Assembly (NCBI GenBank): GCA_944321955.1
Contig: CALUNG010000006.1
Coordinates: 1-64,000, forward strand
DNA length: 64,000 nucleotides
DNA from: an uncultured Alistipes sp.
GTDB taxonomy: Bacteria > Bacteroidota > Bacteroidia > Bacteroidales > Rikenellaceae
Reading direction: 5' to 3'
Shown: positions 17,651 to 25,792 of the stretch, piece after piece
How positions within the stretch are numbered: the first letter of the stretch is position 1
How the letters are laid out: each line of letters begins with the position of its first letter
Translations under genes and position numbers: made by a program
The notes under the pieces: generated by a model
Database searches by the model: none
Told to the model about the DNA's origin: nothing
Seen by the model: the letters and a program-made list of their open reading frames with translations, nothing else

Positions 17651-18411
17651 GCAAGACCATAACGGCCGAAAGAGTGTCGCGCGACTGTACCGACAACTAT
17701 GTTTTCCAGCGTTCGCTGCTGGCCTATCACAAGGCTGCGGAGATCGTCAGCGGCGACATTCTCGAAATCGGCACGGGCGAAGGATACGGCATAGACATAA
17801 TATCGCCGAAAGCCACGAGGTTCATCACTCTCGACAAGCACATACCCGAAGAACTGCATACGGGGCACAATGTCGAATTTTACGAAGCGGAAGTTCCTCC
17901 GATTCCCACCGACAACAACAGTTTCGACTTCGTCCTGGCATTTCAGGTCATCGAACACATAAAGAAGGACATAGAGTTCGTCCGCGAGGTCAAGCGCGTA
18001 CTACGTCCCGAAGGCAAATTCATTGTGACCACACCCAATGTCCTGATGTCGCTCACACGCAATCCGTGGCACGTACGAGAGTATCATGCCGACGAGTTGA
18101 AGAATATACTCGAGTGTGAGTTCGACAAGGTCGAGGCATACGGCGTATTCGGCAACAAGAAGGTAATGACATATTACAACAAGAACAAGAAGAGCGTTGC
18201 ACGTTTCGCACGTTTCGACATACTCGATCTTCAGCACCGTCTGCCGCGATGGATGCTGCAGTGGCCATACGACGTACTGAACCGGCTCAACAGGCGGCTG
18301 CTTTATACAGAGAACAAGAATCTTACTTCATCCATAAAGATGAGCGACTACTCTATCGGACCGGTTGCCGACAACTGCTTCGATCTGTTCTACATAGCTA
18401 CGAAAAAGTAG
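17647..18411 (+). CDS. Class I SAM-dependent methyltransferase
   Basis: Methyltransferase of 254 residues. The AdoMet-binding motif I is DILEIGTGEGYGIDII (about residues 38-53), followed by the acidic loop TLDKHIP and motif IV-like FDFVLAFQVIEHI and VLRPEGKFIVTTPN. This is the Methyltransf_11-type layout, with an extra C-terminal part from about residue 185. The substrate is unknown. Coupling to an S1 RNA-binding protein makes an RNA or ribosomal target possible but unproven. The unit is closed by a strong terminator. Confidence 0.88.
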   Translation: MSKTITAERVSRDCTDNYVFQRSLLAYHKAAEIVSGDILEIGTGEGYGIDIISPKATRFITLDKHIPEELHTGHNVEFYEAEVPPIPTDNNSFDFVLAFQVIEHIKKDIEFVREVKRVLRPEGKFIVTTPNVLMSLTRNPWHVREYHADELKNILECEFDKVEAYGVFGNKKVMTYYNKNKKSVARFARFDILDLQHRLPRWMLQWPYDVLNRLNRRLLYTENKNLTSSIKMSDYSIGPVADNCFDLFYIATKK

Positions 18412-18436
18412 GACATTACGACAGTCACGCAAACAA

Positions 18437-18470
18437 ACGGGGAGCGGATCCGTAAAAGGCCGCTCCCCGT
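18437..18470. terminator. Bidirectional terminator between the methyltransferase gene and mgsA
   Basis: An 11-bp stem ACGGGGAGCGG and its complement, loop of 12. ATTTTT follows on plus; TTGTTTG follows on minus. Confidence 0.85.
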
Positions 18471-18490
18471 ATTTTTACCGGTTGCCCGTG

Positions 18491-18991
18491 CTATTTCAGT
18501 ACGCGTTCAATATATGCGCTGTAATCCTTTACCACCGGCTTGTAGTCATCCGTATCGAACAGCGGAGACGATATGAGATAGTCTGCCGTCGAACGGTTCA
18601 CGGCCGTCGGTACATTGTACAACGTTGCCACTCGCAGCAATGCCTTCACGTCGACATCGTGCGGCTGGGCCGACATCGGATCCCAGAAGAATACCAGAGC
18701 ATCGATCTCCCCGCACGCTATGAGCGAGCCAAGCTGTTGATCGCCGCCGAGCGGGCCCGATTTCAACTTGACAATATCGAGCTGCGGCAGTTCCTGCGCG
18801 TTACCATCTCCGGATTCGTTGCCGGCGGCCTCCTTGTGCTCAAGAAGTGTCTTTTCAACCATCTTACCGGTCGTACCGGTGCAGATAAGACGGTGTTCGC
18901 GAAGTTTCATGCTGTTCCAGTCGACCCACTCTGCCAGATCGCGTTTCATGTTGTCGTGCGCCACAAGAGCGACGGTTCTCATACGTTTCAT
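18491..18991 (-). CDS. mgsA: Methylglyoxal synthase
   Basis: Converts dihydroxyacetone phosphate to methylglyoxal and phosphate, a bypass that frees phosphate when triose phosphates accumulate. Family motifs: VALVAHDNMKRDL at the N-terminus, CTGTTGK phosphate loop, KSGPLGGDQQ with catalytic Asp84, and DPMSAQPHDVDVKALLR with His111. At 166 residues it is somewhat longer than the E. coli enzyme, because an acidic Gly/Asn-rich insertion (about residues 52-68) lies before the KSGPLGGD motif. A start at 18982 is also possible. Confidence 0.96.
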   Translation of the reverse strand: MKRMRTVALVAHDNMKRDLAEWVDWNSMKLREHRLICTGTTGKMVEKTLLEHKEAAGNESGDGNAQELPQLDIVKLKSGPLGGDQQLGSLIACGEIDALVFFWDPMSAQPHDVDVKALLRVATLYNVPTAVNRSTADYLISSPLFDTDDYKPVVKDYSAYIERVLK

Positions 18992-19017
18992 TCTCTTCAG
19001 TTGTTTTATTGGTAATA

Positions 19018-19025
19018 CAAATATA
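19018..19025 (-). promoter_or_regulatory. -7 promoter box for mgsA
   Basis: Minus-strand TATATTTG, 26 bases from the ATG. Confidence 0.6.
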
Positions 19026-19075
19026 ATAAAAAATACACCTGGAGCCGTATTTCACGCCGAATTATAATGAATAAA

Positions 19076-19102
19076 ACGGGGCCCACAGTTGATGGGCCCC
19101 GT
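19076..19102 (-). terminator. Terminator of the nqr operon
   Basis: A 10-bp stem ACGGGGCCCA/TGGGCCCCGT with a 7-base loop, followed by TTTATTCATT on the minus strand, 12 bases after the nqrF stop. Confidence 0.85.
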
Positions 19103-19114
19103 TTGGCAAGAATA

Positions 19115-20377
19115 TTACGAACCGAAGTTATCGTAAAGGATATTTTCAGGCGGTACGCCGAGATTGTCGAGCATCTTGAGCACCGATGCGACCATCATCG
19201 GAGGTCCGCACATGAGGTAGATACATCCTTCGGGCTCCTCGTGGTTCTTGAGGTAGTTCTCGTAAAGCACTGTGTGAACGAATCCTACCTTGTATGCTAC
19301 GCCTGCAGCATCGGCTTCGGGATCCGGACGGTCCAGAGCCAGATGGAACGAGAAGTTGGGGAACTCGCGCTCGATCTCGGCATAATCTTCGAGATAGAAT
19401 GCCTCCTTGAGCGAACGTGCTCCATACCAGAACGATACGGGACGCTTTGTCTTTTCGGTCTTGAAAAGGTGCATGATGTGGCTGCGCATTGGAGCCATAC
19501 CGGCACCACCGCCGATGAATATGAGTTCCTGATTCTCCGGAAGGTTGTCCGGCAGGAAGAACTCTCCGTAAGGACCCGAGATCGTAACCTTGTCGCCCGG
19601 TTTGCGCGAGAAGATGTACGACGAGCAGATACCCGGATTGACCTTCATGAAACCGCCGTGTACCTTGTCGAACGGAGGCGTTGCGATACGTATGTTCAAC
19701 ATGATGATGTTACCCTCGGCCGGGTGATTGGCCATGGAGTATGCACGGAAGGTCTCTTCGGGATTCTTGGCTACCAGATCCCACATCTTGTAACGATCCC
19801 AGTCGGCACGGTACTTCTCATCGACATCCATATCCGAGAACTTGATAGCATCGTACTTCGGGATGTCGATCTGTATGTAACCGCCGCTTCGGAAGTTGAG
19901 ACGTTCGCCCTCGGGGAGTTTCACTACGAACTCCTTGATGAAGGTTGCGACGTTGCGGTTCGAAACCACCTCGCACTCCCACTTCTTGACGCCGAGAACG
20001 GCTTCGGGAACCTTGATCTTCAGATTGTCCTTGACCTTTACCTGGCAACCGAGACGCCAGTGATCCTTCTGCATCTTGCGCGAAATGAAACCGGTTTCGG
20101 TCGGCAGTATGTCGCCGCCGCCCTCGAGAACCTGGCATTTGCACATTCCGCACGAACCGCCGCCACCGCATGCCGACGGCAGAAATACCTGATTGTTGGC
20201 GAGTGTAGCGAGCAGCGAGGAACCGCTTTCGGTCTTGATTACGCGCTCGCCGTCGTTGATATCGATGGTAACGTCGCCCGAGGTAGTAAGTTTTGCCTTT
20301 GCAAAGAGAAGCAGCACCACCAGAACGAGCGTTACCACCAGAAAGGCAACAATCGAAACAATAATCGTTAATGTCAT
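19115..20377 (-). CDS. nqrF: Na+-translocating NADH:quinone reductase subunit F
   Basis: Electron-input subunit: it oxidises NADH through FAD and passes electrons to a [2Fe-2S] centre. One membrane anchor spans residues about 4-26. The ferredoxin domain has CGGGGSCGMC (Cys70, Cys76, Cys79) and Cys111. The flavin/NADH reductase part follows with RAYSMANHP (FAD binding) and GGGAGMAPMRSHI (nucleotide binding), ending in DNFGS. The length (420) is typical. It is last in the order nqrABCDEF, with a terminator just behind. Confidence 0.98.
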   Translation of the reverse strand: MTLTIIVSIVAFLVVTLVLVVLLLFAKAKLTTSGDVTIDINDGERVIKTESGSSLLATLANNQVFLPSACGGGGSCGMCKCQVLEGGGDILPTETGFISRKMQKDHWRLGCQVKVKDNLKIKVPEAVLGVKKWECEVVSNRNVATFIKEFVVKLPEGERLNFRSGGYIQIDIPKYDAIKFSDMDVDEKYRADWDRYKMWDLVAKNPEETFRAYSMANHPAEGNIIMLNIRIATPPFDKVHGGFMKVNPGICSSYIFSRKPGDKVTISGPYGEFFLPDNLPENQELIFIGGGAGMAPMRSHIMHLFKTEKTKRPVSFWYGARSLKEAFYLEDYAEIEREFPNFSFHLALDRPDPEADAAGVAYKVGFVHTVLYENYLKNHEEPEGCIYLMCGPPMMVASVLKMLDNLGVPPENILYDNFGS

Positions 20378-20398
20378 CTTTTTATCTCTTATTAAAGG

Positions 20399-21007
20399 TT
20401 ACAACTTGATACCCGAGAATATCAGGAATGCGATACCCATCAGGCCAGTAATTATGAAAGCTATACCGGGGCCCTTCAGCGCAGCGGGGATGTGCGAATA
20501 TGTCGTCTTCTCGCGGATAGCAGCCATCATGACGATAGCCAGCCACCAGCCGAGACCCGAACCAAGTCCGTATACGATCGACTGCCACAACGAAGTGATT
20601 TCGAAAGCGGCAACCTTCTGCTGCATGAAGAGCGAGCCACCCATGATTGCGCAGTTTACGGCAATCAGCGGCAGGAAGATACCCAACTGGTTGTAGAGCG
20701 TCGGCGAGAACTTCTCGACGGCCATCTCGACCAACTGGGTGAACGATGCGATAACCGCAATGAAGACGATGAACGAGAGGAAGCTCAGGTCGACGCCTTC
20801 GACCAGCGCATTGGCCTTCAGAACGTACTCGTTGAGCAGGTAGTTCAGAGGCACGGTCATCGTCATTACGAACGTTACGGCCAAACCGAGGCCGAGAGCC
20901 GTCTTCACGCTCTTCGAAACGGCGATGTAGGAGCACATGCCGAAGAAGAAGGCGAAAACCATGTTGTCGATGAATATCGACCTTATGAATATATTCAAAG
21001 ATTCCAT
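20399..21007 (-). CDS. nqrE: Na+-NQR subunit E
   Basis: Integral-membrane subunit of 202 residues with six hydrophobic helices. NqrD and NqrE are homologous inverted partners that together hold the intramembrane [2Fe-2S] centre and form part of the sodium path. MVFAFFFGMCSYIAVSKS near the N-terminus and MGGSLFMQQ-type NCAIMGGS in the middle are family blocks, each with one of the conserved half-membrane cysteines. It is separated from nqrD by 10 bases and from nqrF by 21. Confidence 0.97.
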   Translation of the reverse strand: MESLNIFIRSIFIDNMVFAFFFGMCSYIAVSKSVKTALGLGLAVTFVMTMTVPLNYLLNEYVLKANALVEGVDLSFLSFIVFIAVIASFTQLVEMAVEKFSPTLYNQLGIFLPLIAVNCAIMGGSLFMQQKVAAFEITSLWQSIVYGLGSGLGWWLAIVMMAAIREKTTYSHIPAALKGPGIAFIITGLMGIAFLIFSGIKL

Positions 21008-21017
21008 ACCTTACCTC

Positions 21018-21650
21018 CTATTTTTCCTGCAAGTCCTTGTTGTAAGAACGGTGAATCCAGATGATGCAGCCCACGATTATCAGAGCCATCGGCGGGAGCA
21101 GCATCAGGCCGTTGTTGGTGTAGAAACCGCCGTTTGCAGCATACCAGCTTTCGGGAATGACCTGGAAGCCGAAGAGCTGACCCGAACCGAAGAGCTCGCG
21201 GATGAACGCGATGATAATGAGGATAAACGAATAACCGAGGCCGTTTCCGATACCGTCGAGGAACGAAGCCCAGGGCTTGTTACCGAGAGCGAAGGCCTCT
21301 ACACGACCCATGATTATACAGTTGGTGATGATCAGGCCCACATATACGGACAGCTGTTTCGAGACGTCGTAAACGTAAGCCTTCAGGAACTGGTCCACGA
21401 TAATAACCAGGGCGGCGATTACGACCAGCTGTACGATGATGCGGATACGCGAAGGAATACCCTTGCGCAGAAGCGACATCACGAGGTTCGAAAACGCCGT
21501 AACTACCATAACCGACAGACCCATGACGATAGCCGGTTTGAGTTTCACGGTTACGGCCAGCGAAGAACAGATACCCAGAATCTGAACGATAACAGGGTTG
21601 TTTGCGCTCAGAGGGCCTGTCAGATACTTCAAATTCTTAACACTACTCAT
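21018..21650 (-). CDS. nqrD: Na+-NQR subunit D
   Basis: Integral-membrane partner of NqrE, 210 residues from the ATG at 21650 (MSSVKNLKYLTGPL). A longer frame to 21716 lies wholly within nqrC and is rejected. The conserved blocks LGICSSLAV and TNCIIMGRVEAFAL carry the cysteines expected to bind the membrane iron-sulfur centre. The start overlaps the nqrC stop by 8 bases, implying translational coupling. Confidence 0.97.
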   Translation of the reverse strand: MSSVKNLKYLTGPLSANNPVIVQILGICSSLAVTVKLKPAIVMGLSVMVVTAFSNLVMSLLRKGIPSRIRIIVQLVVIAALVIIVDQFLKAYVYDVSKQLSVYVGLIITNCIIMGRVEAFALGNKPWASFLDGIGNGLGYSFILIIIAFIRELFGSGQLFGFQVIPESWYAANGGFYTNNGLMLLPPMALIIVGCIIWIHRSYNKDLQEK

Positions 21651-22539
21651 TGTTCTCAACATTTTGCTCGTTAGAAACCTCTTCCGCCGTATTTGCATCG
21701 GTGTCGGCAGCTGCATTTTCGCTCGCTACGGCCTCGAAATACGGGATGTAATTCTTCAGGCAGTCGTAGAGCATTGCGCTTACGCCGTCCGAAGTCTTGG
21801 TTCCGCCGGTAATGGCATCAACCTCATGAGAGAAGTTTGCATCTTCGGGTTTGGCCCCACCCTTCTTGAGTTTGATCGAAACGAAATCGGTTCCTTCAAA
21901 GATTTTCTTACCTACATACTGAGCCTGGTGCTTGTCGGTAGCGATCTCGGCACCCAGACCCGGGGTTTCACCCTTGTGGTCGAGAACCACACCAACCACC
22001 GTATTCATGTCGCCTTCGAGAGCTACATAGCCCCAGATGACGTCCCACAGACCCTGACCCGTAACCGGGAATACGTAACGGCCGTCGGCCGAACGGAATA
22101 CGGGATATGTCTTGTTGGTTATTGCGCCCTTCAGGTCGAACAGCATGTCCAGAGCCTGATCTGCAGTAACGCCTTCGATCGTCTCGCCCTTGTCGTTCAC
22201 GGCATAGGCGGTGATGTACTGATCGTAATTCTCGGTCGGAGTGCCGTTTGCATCAACTGCACCCAGCGATTTGAGAATAGCGTTCTTCTTCTCGTTGAGG
22301 ACGTTGTCGTTCTGACGCTGCTGCAGCGACATTGCCGTCACCGCGAGGATTGCAGCCACGATTACGACCATGACGGTCGAATACAATATTATATACCAGT
22401 TGCTGTTCTTGTCGATGCCACCGCCGCTGACGAGCTCGAACTCCGAAGCGGGAGCCTGACAAACCGGGCACTTCTCGGGAGCCTTGTCGCCCTCGTGAAT
22501 GTATCCGCAAACCTTACATTTGAATTTCTTAGTTGCCAT
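21643..22539 (-). CDS. nqrC: Na+-NQR subunit C with fused N-terminal rubredoxin domain
   Basis: NqrC carries a covalently bound FMN in a periplasmic domain and relays electrons in the sodium pump. Here the usual protein is preceded by a rubrerythrin-type rubredoxin module: CKVCGYIHEGDKAPEKCPVC gives Cys8, Cys11, Cys24 and Cys27 (C-x2-C-x12-C-x2-C). A glycine linker (about 38-46), the single membrane helix (about 49-70) and the FMN domain follow. The flavinylation motif is D-A-I-T-G-G-T (Thr247 predicted acceptor), a variant of S-G-A-T. The frame is continuous. The start has an AGGAG site 4 bases upstream, and no other Met precedes the membrane helix. The tail (about 272-298) is acidic. A frameshift artefact is therefore unlikely. 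Confidence 0.95.
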   Translation of the reverse strand: MATKKFKCKVCGYIHEGDKAPEKCPVCQAPASEFELVSGGGIDKNSNWYIILYSTVMVVIVAAILAVTAMSLQQRQNDNVLNEKKNAILKSLGAVDANGTPTENYDQYITAYAVNDKGETIEGVTADQALDMLFDLKGAITNKTYPVFRSADGRYVFPVTGQGLWDVIWGYVALEGDMNTVVGVVLDHKGETPGLGAEIATDKHQAQYVGKKIFEGTDFVSIKLKKGGAKPEDANFSHEVDAITGGTKTSDGVSAMLYDCLKNYIPYFEAVASENAAADTDANTAEEVSNEQNVENNE

Positions 22540-22545
22540 ACTCTC

Positions 22546-23688
22546 CTACTTTTTTGCAAGTTTAACACGATTGTTCCTGCGACGGATGTTGGCCTCGACA
22601 ACGCAGTAGTCGATCAGCGGAGCAAGGGCGTTCATGAACAATATCGAGAGCATCATACCTTCGGGATATGCCGGGTTGATAACGCGCGTCATGATGGCGA
22701 GCATACCGACCATGAATCCGTAGATATATTTACCGGTATTGGTCTGAGCCGAAGTAACGGGGTCGGTGGCCATGAATACGGCACCGAAAGCGAAACCGCC
22801 GACAATCAGATGCTGCCATGCAGGGATCTGCATGTACGGAGTAGCACCGATAAGGTTGAAGATGAGACCCATGACCAGGCCGCCGACGAATACGCTCAGC
22901 ATCGTACGCCACGAAGCTATACCGGTGAAGAGCAGTATTACGGCGCCGATCAGGATTGCCAGCGTCGAAGTCTCGCCGAAGCTTCCGGGGATGAATCCGA
23001 GGAATGCGTCGAGGTTCGAGAACGACATCGAGCCGGTCGATCCCAGCTGTTCGAGAGCCGTAGCACCCGAAACGCCATCCACCTGAGCGCCCATCATAGT
23101 CCAGTTCGAGAACCATACCTGCTCACCCGACATCGAGGGAGTGTATGCGAAGAAGACAAATGCACGTGCCACGAGAGCCGGGTTGAATACGTTCATGCCC
23201 GTACCGCCGAATACCTCCTTGCCGAATACCACGGCAAAAGCGGTACCCAGAGCCACCATCCAGAGCGGCGTGCTTACAGGCATGATCATCGGTATGAGAA
23301 GACCGGTCACGAGGAAGCCCTCGTTCACATCATGCTTGCGGGCCTGTGCAAATCCGAACTCTATGGCGAGACCTACTATATAAGAGGTAGCGACCATAGG
23401 CAGTATGCGAACCAGACCGTAGAAGAATGCGGTCCAGCCTGCAAGACCTACAAGATGACCCGTGTTGTAGCAACCGAACAGGAATGCCGGCAGCAATGCA
23501 ATAACCACGGTGATCATCGTACGCTTCATATCGTTGCAGTCGCGGATATGAGCGCCCTTTGTCGTGGTCGTGTTGGGTACGAAAAGGAAAGTTTCGAAGG
23601 CCTCGAAAGTCGAGCCGAGGAAACTGAGCTTGCCGCCTTCGGAGAAGGTCGGCTTTATCTTGTCAACGAAGTTACGTAATCCGCTCAT
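22546..23688 (-). CDS. nqrB: Na+-NQR subunit B
   Basis: Largest membrane subunit (380 residues, about ten helices). It holds a covalent FMN and the sodium-translocation path. The flavinylation motif SGAT is at residues 207-210 (Thr210). Family blocks include DVNEGFLVTGLLIPM and GGTGMNVFNPALVARAF. It begins in a TAATG overlap with the nqrA stop and ends 6 bases before nqrC. The ApbE flavin transferase needed for FMN attachment is not in this window. Confidence 0.98.
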   Translation of the reverse strand: MSGLRNFVDKIKPTFSEGGKLSFLGSTFEAFETFLFVPNTTTTKGAHIRDCNDMKRTMITVVIALLPAFLFGCYNTGHLVGLAGWTAFFYGLVRILPMVATSYIVGLAIEFGFAQARKHDVNEGFLVTGLLIPMIMPVSTPLWMVALGTAFAVVFGKEVFGGTGMNVFNPALVARAFVFFAYTPSMSGEQVWFSNWTMMGAQVDGVSGATALEQLGSTGSMSFSNLDAFLGFIPGSFGETSTLAILIGAVILLFTGIASWRTMLSVFVGGLVMGLIFNLIGATPYMQIPAWQHLIVGGFAFGAVFMATDPVTSAQTNTGKYIYGFMVGMLAIMTRVINPAYPEGMMLSILFMNALAPLIDYCVVEANIRRRNNRVKLAKK

Positions 23689-25046
23689 TATTCGCCCTCC
23701 TTGATCATTAAGTTAATACCGTTGCGGATGATCTGCTGCATCTCGATCTTCGAAGGATCGACGAACTCGCAAAGGGCGAAATCCTCTTCAACGACTTCGT
23801 AAATACCCAGATTTTCCATTTTGTCTATATCTTCGGCGAGGATAGCCTTCAACAGATATGTCGGATAGATATCCATCGGCAGATACTGCTCGTAGAGTCC
23901 CGTAACCACGAACGGACGCTCGGCGCCGTTGAGGTTTGTATCGAGGTTGTAGACCTTCTTGGGGCAGAGCCACGAGAAATAGGCTCTCGATACGGAGAAC
24001 TTGTTGAAACGAGGCATGAGCCAGCCGAGAGTTTCGTAGTGGTTGCCTTCGGGGATTACGGTGATCATGTTGGCATAGAAACCGATGAATCCGTCGAGGC
24101 TCGTCTTGACGCCCGAGAGGACATTGCCCGAGATGATACGTACGCTCTGGCCCTCGCCCTGCTTCTGGATGTTGCCCTTGAGGATCGATGCGATCGGAGC
24201 GCCGCTGATGATACGGTAATACTGTGCGTGCATCACCTCCGAACCGGCTACGGCGATGGTCTTGGACATGTCCAGCTTGCCTTCGTTGAAGAAGCGGCCG
24301 ATGATGGCTACGTCCTGGATGTTGACGGTCCATACACGTTCGCCCTTGTTGACGGGGTCGATGTGGTGGATCTGTACGCCGACATTGCCCACGGGGTGCT
24401 TGCCTTCGAAAGTGTGCAGCTCAACGCCCTTGTAGAAAGCGGCATCGCCTTCGGCCTTGGCGCGTACCGAAAGGTGAACCTTGCCGTCGGTGAGCTTGCC
24501 GAGAACGGCGAGACCCTTCTGGACATTGTTCTTTTCGGAGCTGAGGATGTAGTTGTAATCCGGAGCAAGAGGAGCACTGTCGAATGCCGACACGAAAATT
24601 GCCTTGGGCTTGTCCGAAGGATTGGCGATAATCCCGTACGGACGCTGAATGATCATTGCCCACAATCCCGATTTGAGCAACAAGGCGATAACATCTTCAC
24701 GGTTGGCTTTCGCCAGATCGGGGATTTCGAACTCCTCGTAAGTCTGTTTGGCATCGGCAGCGACAACCACATTGAGAATACGACGCTTCTCACCGCGATT
24801 TACAGCCGAAACGGTACCGCTGACCGGAGAAGTAAAGAGCACGCGCTCGTCGGACTTGCTGAAAAACAGCGGAGTGCCGGCCTTCACCTTGTCGCCAACC
24901 TTAACCAACAGCTTGGGAGTGACGCCTTCGAAATCCAGAGGAGAGACTGCATATTCCGAAGCCATCGGCAATTGCGTCGATATCTTCTCAGCCTTACCCT
25001 GAAGATTTACGTCTAAACCCTTACGTAGTTTGATGATTTTCGACAT
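23688..25046 (-). CDS. nqrA: Na+-NQR subunit A
   Basis: Peripheral cytosolic subunit of the sodium-pumping NADH:quinone reductase, 452 residues, associated with quinone binding. The opening KIIKLRKGLDVNLQGKAE and the biotinyl/lipoyl-like block KLLVKVGDKVKAGTPLFFSK are typical. HPVGNVGVQIHHIDPVNKGE is another family block. It is the first gene of the operon. Its leader of about 60 bases carries a 12-bp palindrome, and the upstream region carries further inverted repeats, so regulation at this point is plausible. Confidence 0.98.
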   Translation of the reverse strand: MSKIIKLRKGLDVNLQGKAEKISTQLPMASEYAVSPLDFEGVTPKLLVKVGDKVKAGTPLFFSKSDERVLFTSPVSGTVSAVNRGEKRRILNVVVAADAKQTYEEFEIPDLAKANREDVIALLLKSGLWAMIIQRPYGIIANPSDKPKAIFVSAFDSAPLAPDYNYILSSEKNNVQKGLAVLGKLTDGKVHLSVRAKAEGDAAFYKGVELHTFEGKHPVGNVGVQIHHIDPVNKGERVWTVNIQDVAIIGRFFNEGKLDMSKTIAVAGSEVMHAQYYRIISGAPIASILKGNIQKQGEGQSVRIISGNVLSGVKTSLDGFIGFYANMITVIPEGNHYETLGWLMPRFNKFSVSRAYFSWLCPKKVYNLDTNLNGAERPFVVTGLYEQYLPMDIYPTYLLKAILAEDIDKMENLGIYEVVEEDFALCEFVDPSKIEMQQIIRNGINLMIKEGE

Positions 25047-25088
25047 TGTTAATAATGTTTTTGTTTGAGTAATAATTAGTTGTTAACT

Positions 25089-25100
25089 ATTTTCGAAAAT
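25089..25100. promoter_or_regulatory. 12-bp palindrome at the nqr transcription start
   Basis: ATTTTCGAAAAT is a perfect palindrome just downstream of the nqrA -7 box, at the predicted start of transcription. Possible operator; chance is not excluded. Confidence 0.35.
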
Positions 25101-25106
25101 GACGTG

Positions 25107-25114
25107 CAAATATA
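25107..25114 (-). promoter_or_regulatory. -7 promoter box for nqrA
   Basis: Minus-strand TATATTTG, 60 bases from the nqrA ATG. Confidence 0.65.
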
Positions 25115-25123
25115 CTATTTGTT

Positions 25124-25148
25124 TTGCAGACTACGATACAATCTGCAA
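25124..25148. promoter_or_regulatory. Inverted repeat around the nqrA -33 region
   Basis: Perfect 7-bp arms TTGCAGA and TCTGCAA with an 11-base spacer. The repeat brackets the place where the nqrA -33 element should lie, as expected for a dimeric regulator site. Confidence 0.35.
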
Positions 25149-25150
25149 CT

Positions 25151-25168
25151 ATTTTTCTCAAGAAAAAT
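25151..25168. promoter_or_regulatory. Inverted repeat upstream of the TatD-like gene promoter
   Basis: ATTTTTCT and AGAAAAAT, perfect 8-bp arms with a 2-base spacer, ending 2 bases before the plus-strand -7 box at 25171. Confidence 0.3.
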
Positions 25169-25170
25169 TA

Positions 25171-25178
25171 TAATTTTG
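25171..25178 (+). promoter_or_regulatory. -7 promoter box for the TatD-like gene
   Basis: TAATTTTG, 17 bases before the ATG at 25196. Confidence 0.6.
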
Positions 25179-25195
25179 CACCCGTAAGGCCGCGT

Positions 25196-25792
25196 ATGAC
25201 CAGATTCGTAAACATACATACGCACCGTCCGACCGGCGATGCGATTGAACCGACGAGCACGGGAGTTCATCCGTGGCATGTCGAACACGATGACTGCGAA
25301 CACGTAAGCAGCGATATCGCCACGTATGACGCCGTCGGCGAGACCGGTCTCGACTTCGCGTGCAACAGCGATCGCAGCAAACAACGTGCAGCTTTCGTCC
25401 GTCAGTTGCAGATCGCCGAAGAGACCGGCAAGCCCGTCGTAATACACTGCGTTAAGGCATTCGAACCGGTGATGGAGGAGTTGGCGCGCCACAATCTGCG
25501 GGCAGTCATATTCCACGGCTTCATCGGATCGCCCGAGCAGGCTGAACGCGCCGTGGCGAGAGGATACTATCTCTCGTTCGGCGAGCGCACGTTCGCATCG
25601 CCCAAAACTATCGAGGCACTGCGACACGTACCGATCGGGCAGATGTTTCTCGAAACGGACGATTCGCCGGTAGCGATCGAGGAGATATACGGCCGTGTCG
25701 CCGATTTGCGTGGGATAACCGTCGACAGGTTGAGCGAAGAGATGTTAAGGAACTACGAAAAGGTTTTCGGGAGAGATGAACAACTGGCTTGA
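25196..25792 (+). CDS. TatD-family metal-dependent hydrolase, short form
   Basis: Predicted two-metal phosphoesterase of the TatD type. Ligand motifs: NIHTHRP at the N-terminus, GETGLDF, VIHCVKA, HGF and LETDDSP. At 198 residues it is shorter than classical TatD DNases (about 260), as is common for this Bacteroidota subgroup. The start at 25196 follows a promoter; an upstream frame from 25124 would include that promoter and is rejected. The 3' end overlaps tcdA by 17 bases. Confidence 0.85.
   Translation: MTRFVNIHTHRPTGDAIEPTSTGVHPWHVEHDDCEHVSSDIATYDAVGETGLDFACNSDRSKQRAAFVRQLQIAEETGKPVVIHCVKAFEPVMEELARHNLRAVIFHGFIGSPEQAERAVARGYYLSFGERTFASPKTIEALRHVPIGQMFLETDDSPVAIEEIYGRVADLRGITVDRLSEEMLRNYEKVFGRDEQLA

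Noticed and set aside
22400..22539. Suspicion that the rubredoxin part of NqrC is a separate gene joined by a sequencing error
   Set aside because: The frame is continuous, the domain has a good AGGAG site, and no second start exists before the membrane helix. The spacing to nqrB (6 bases) fits the operon.
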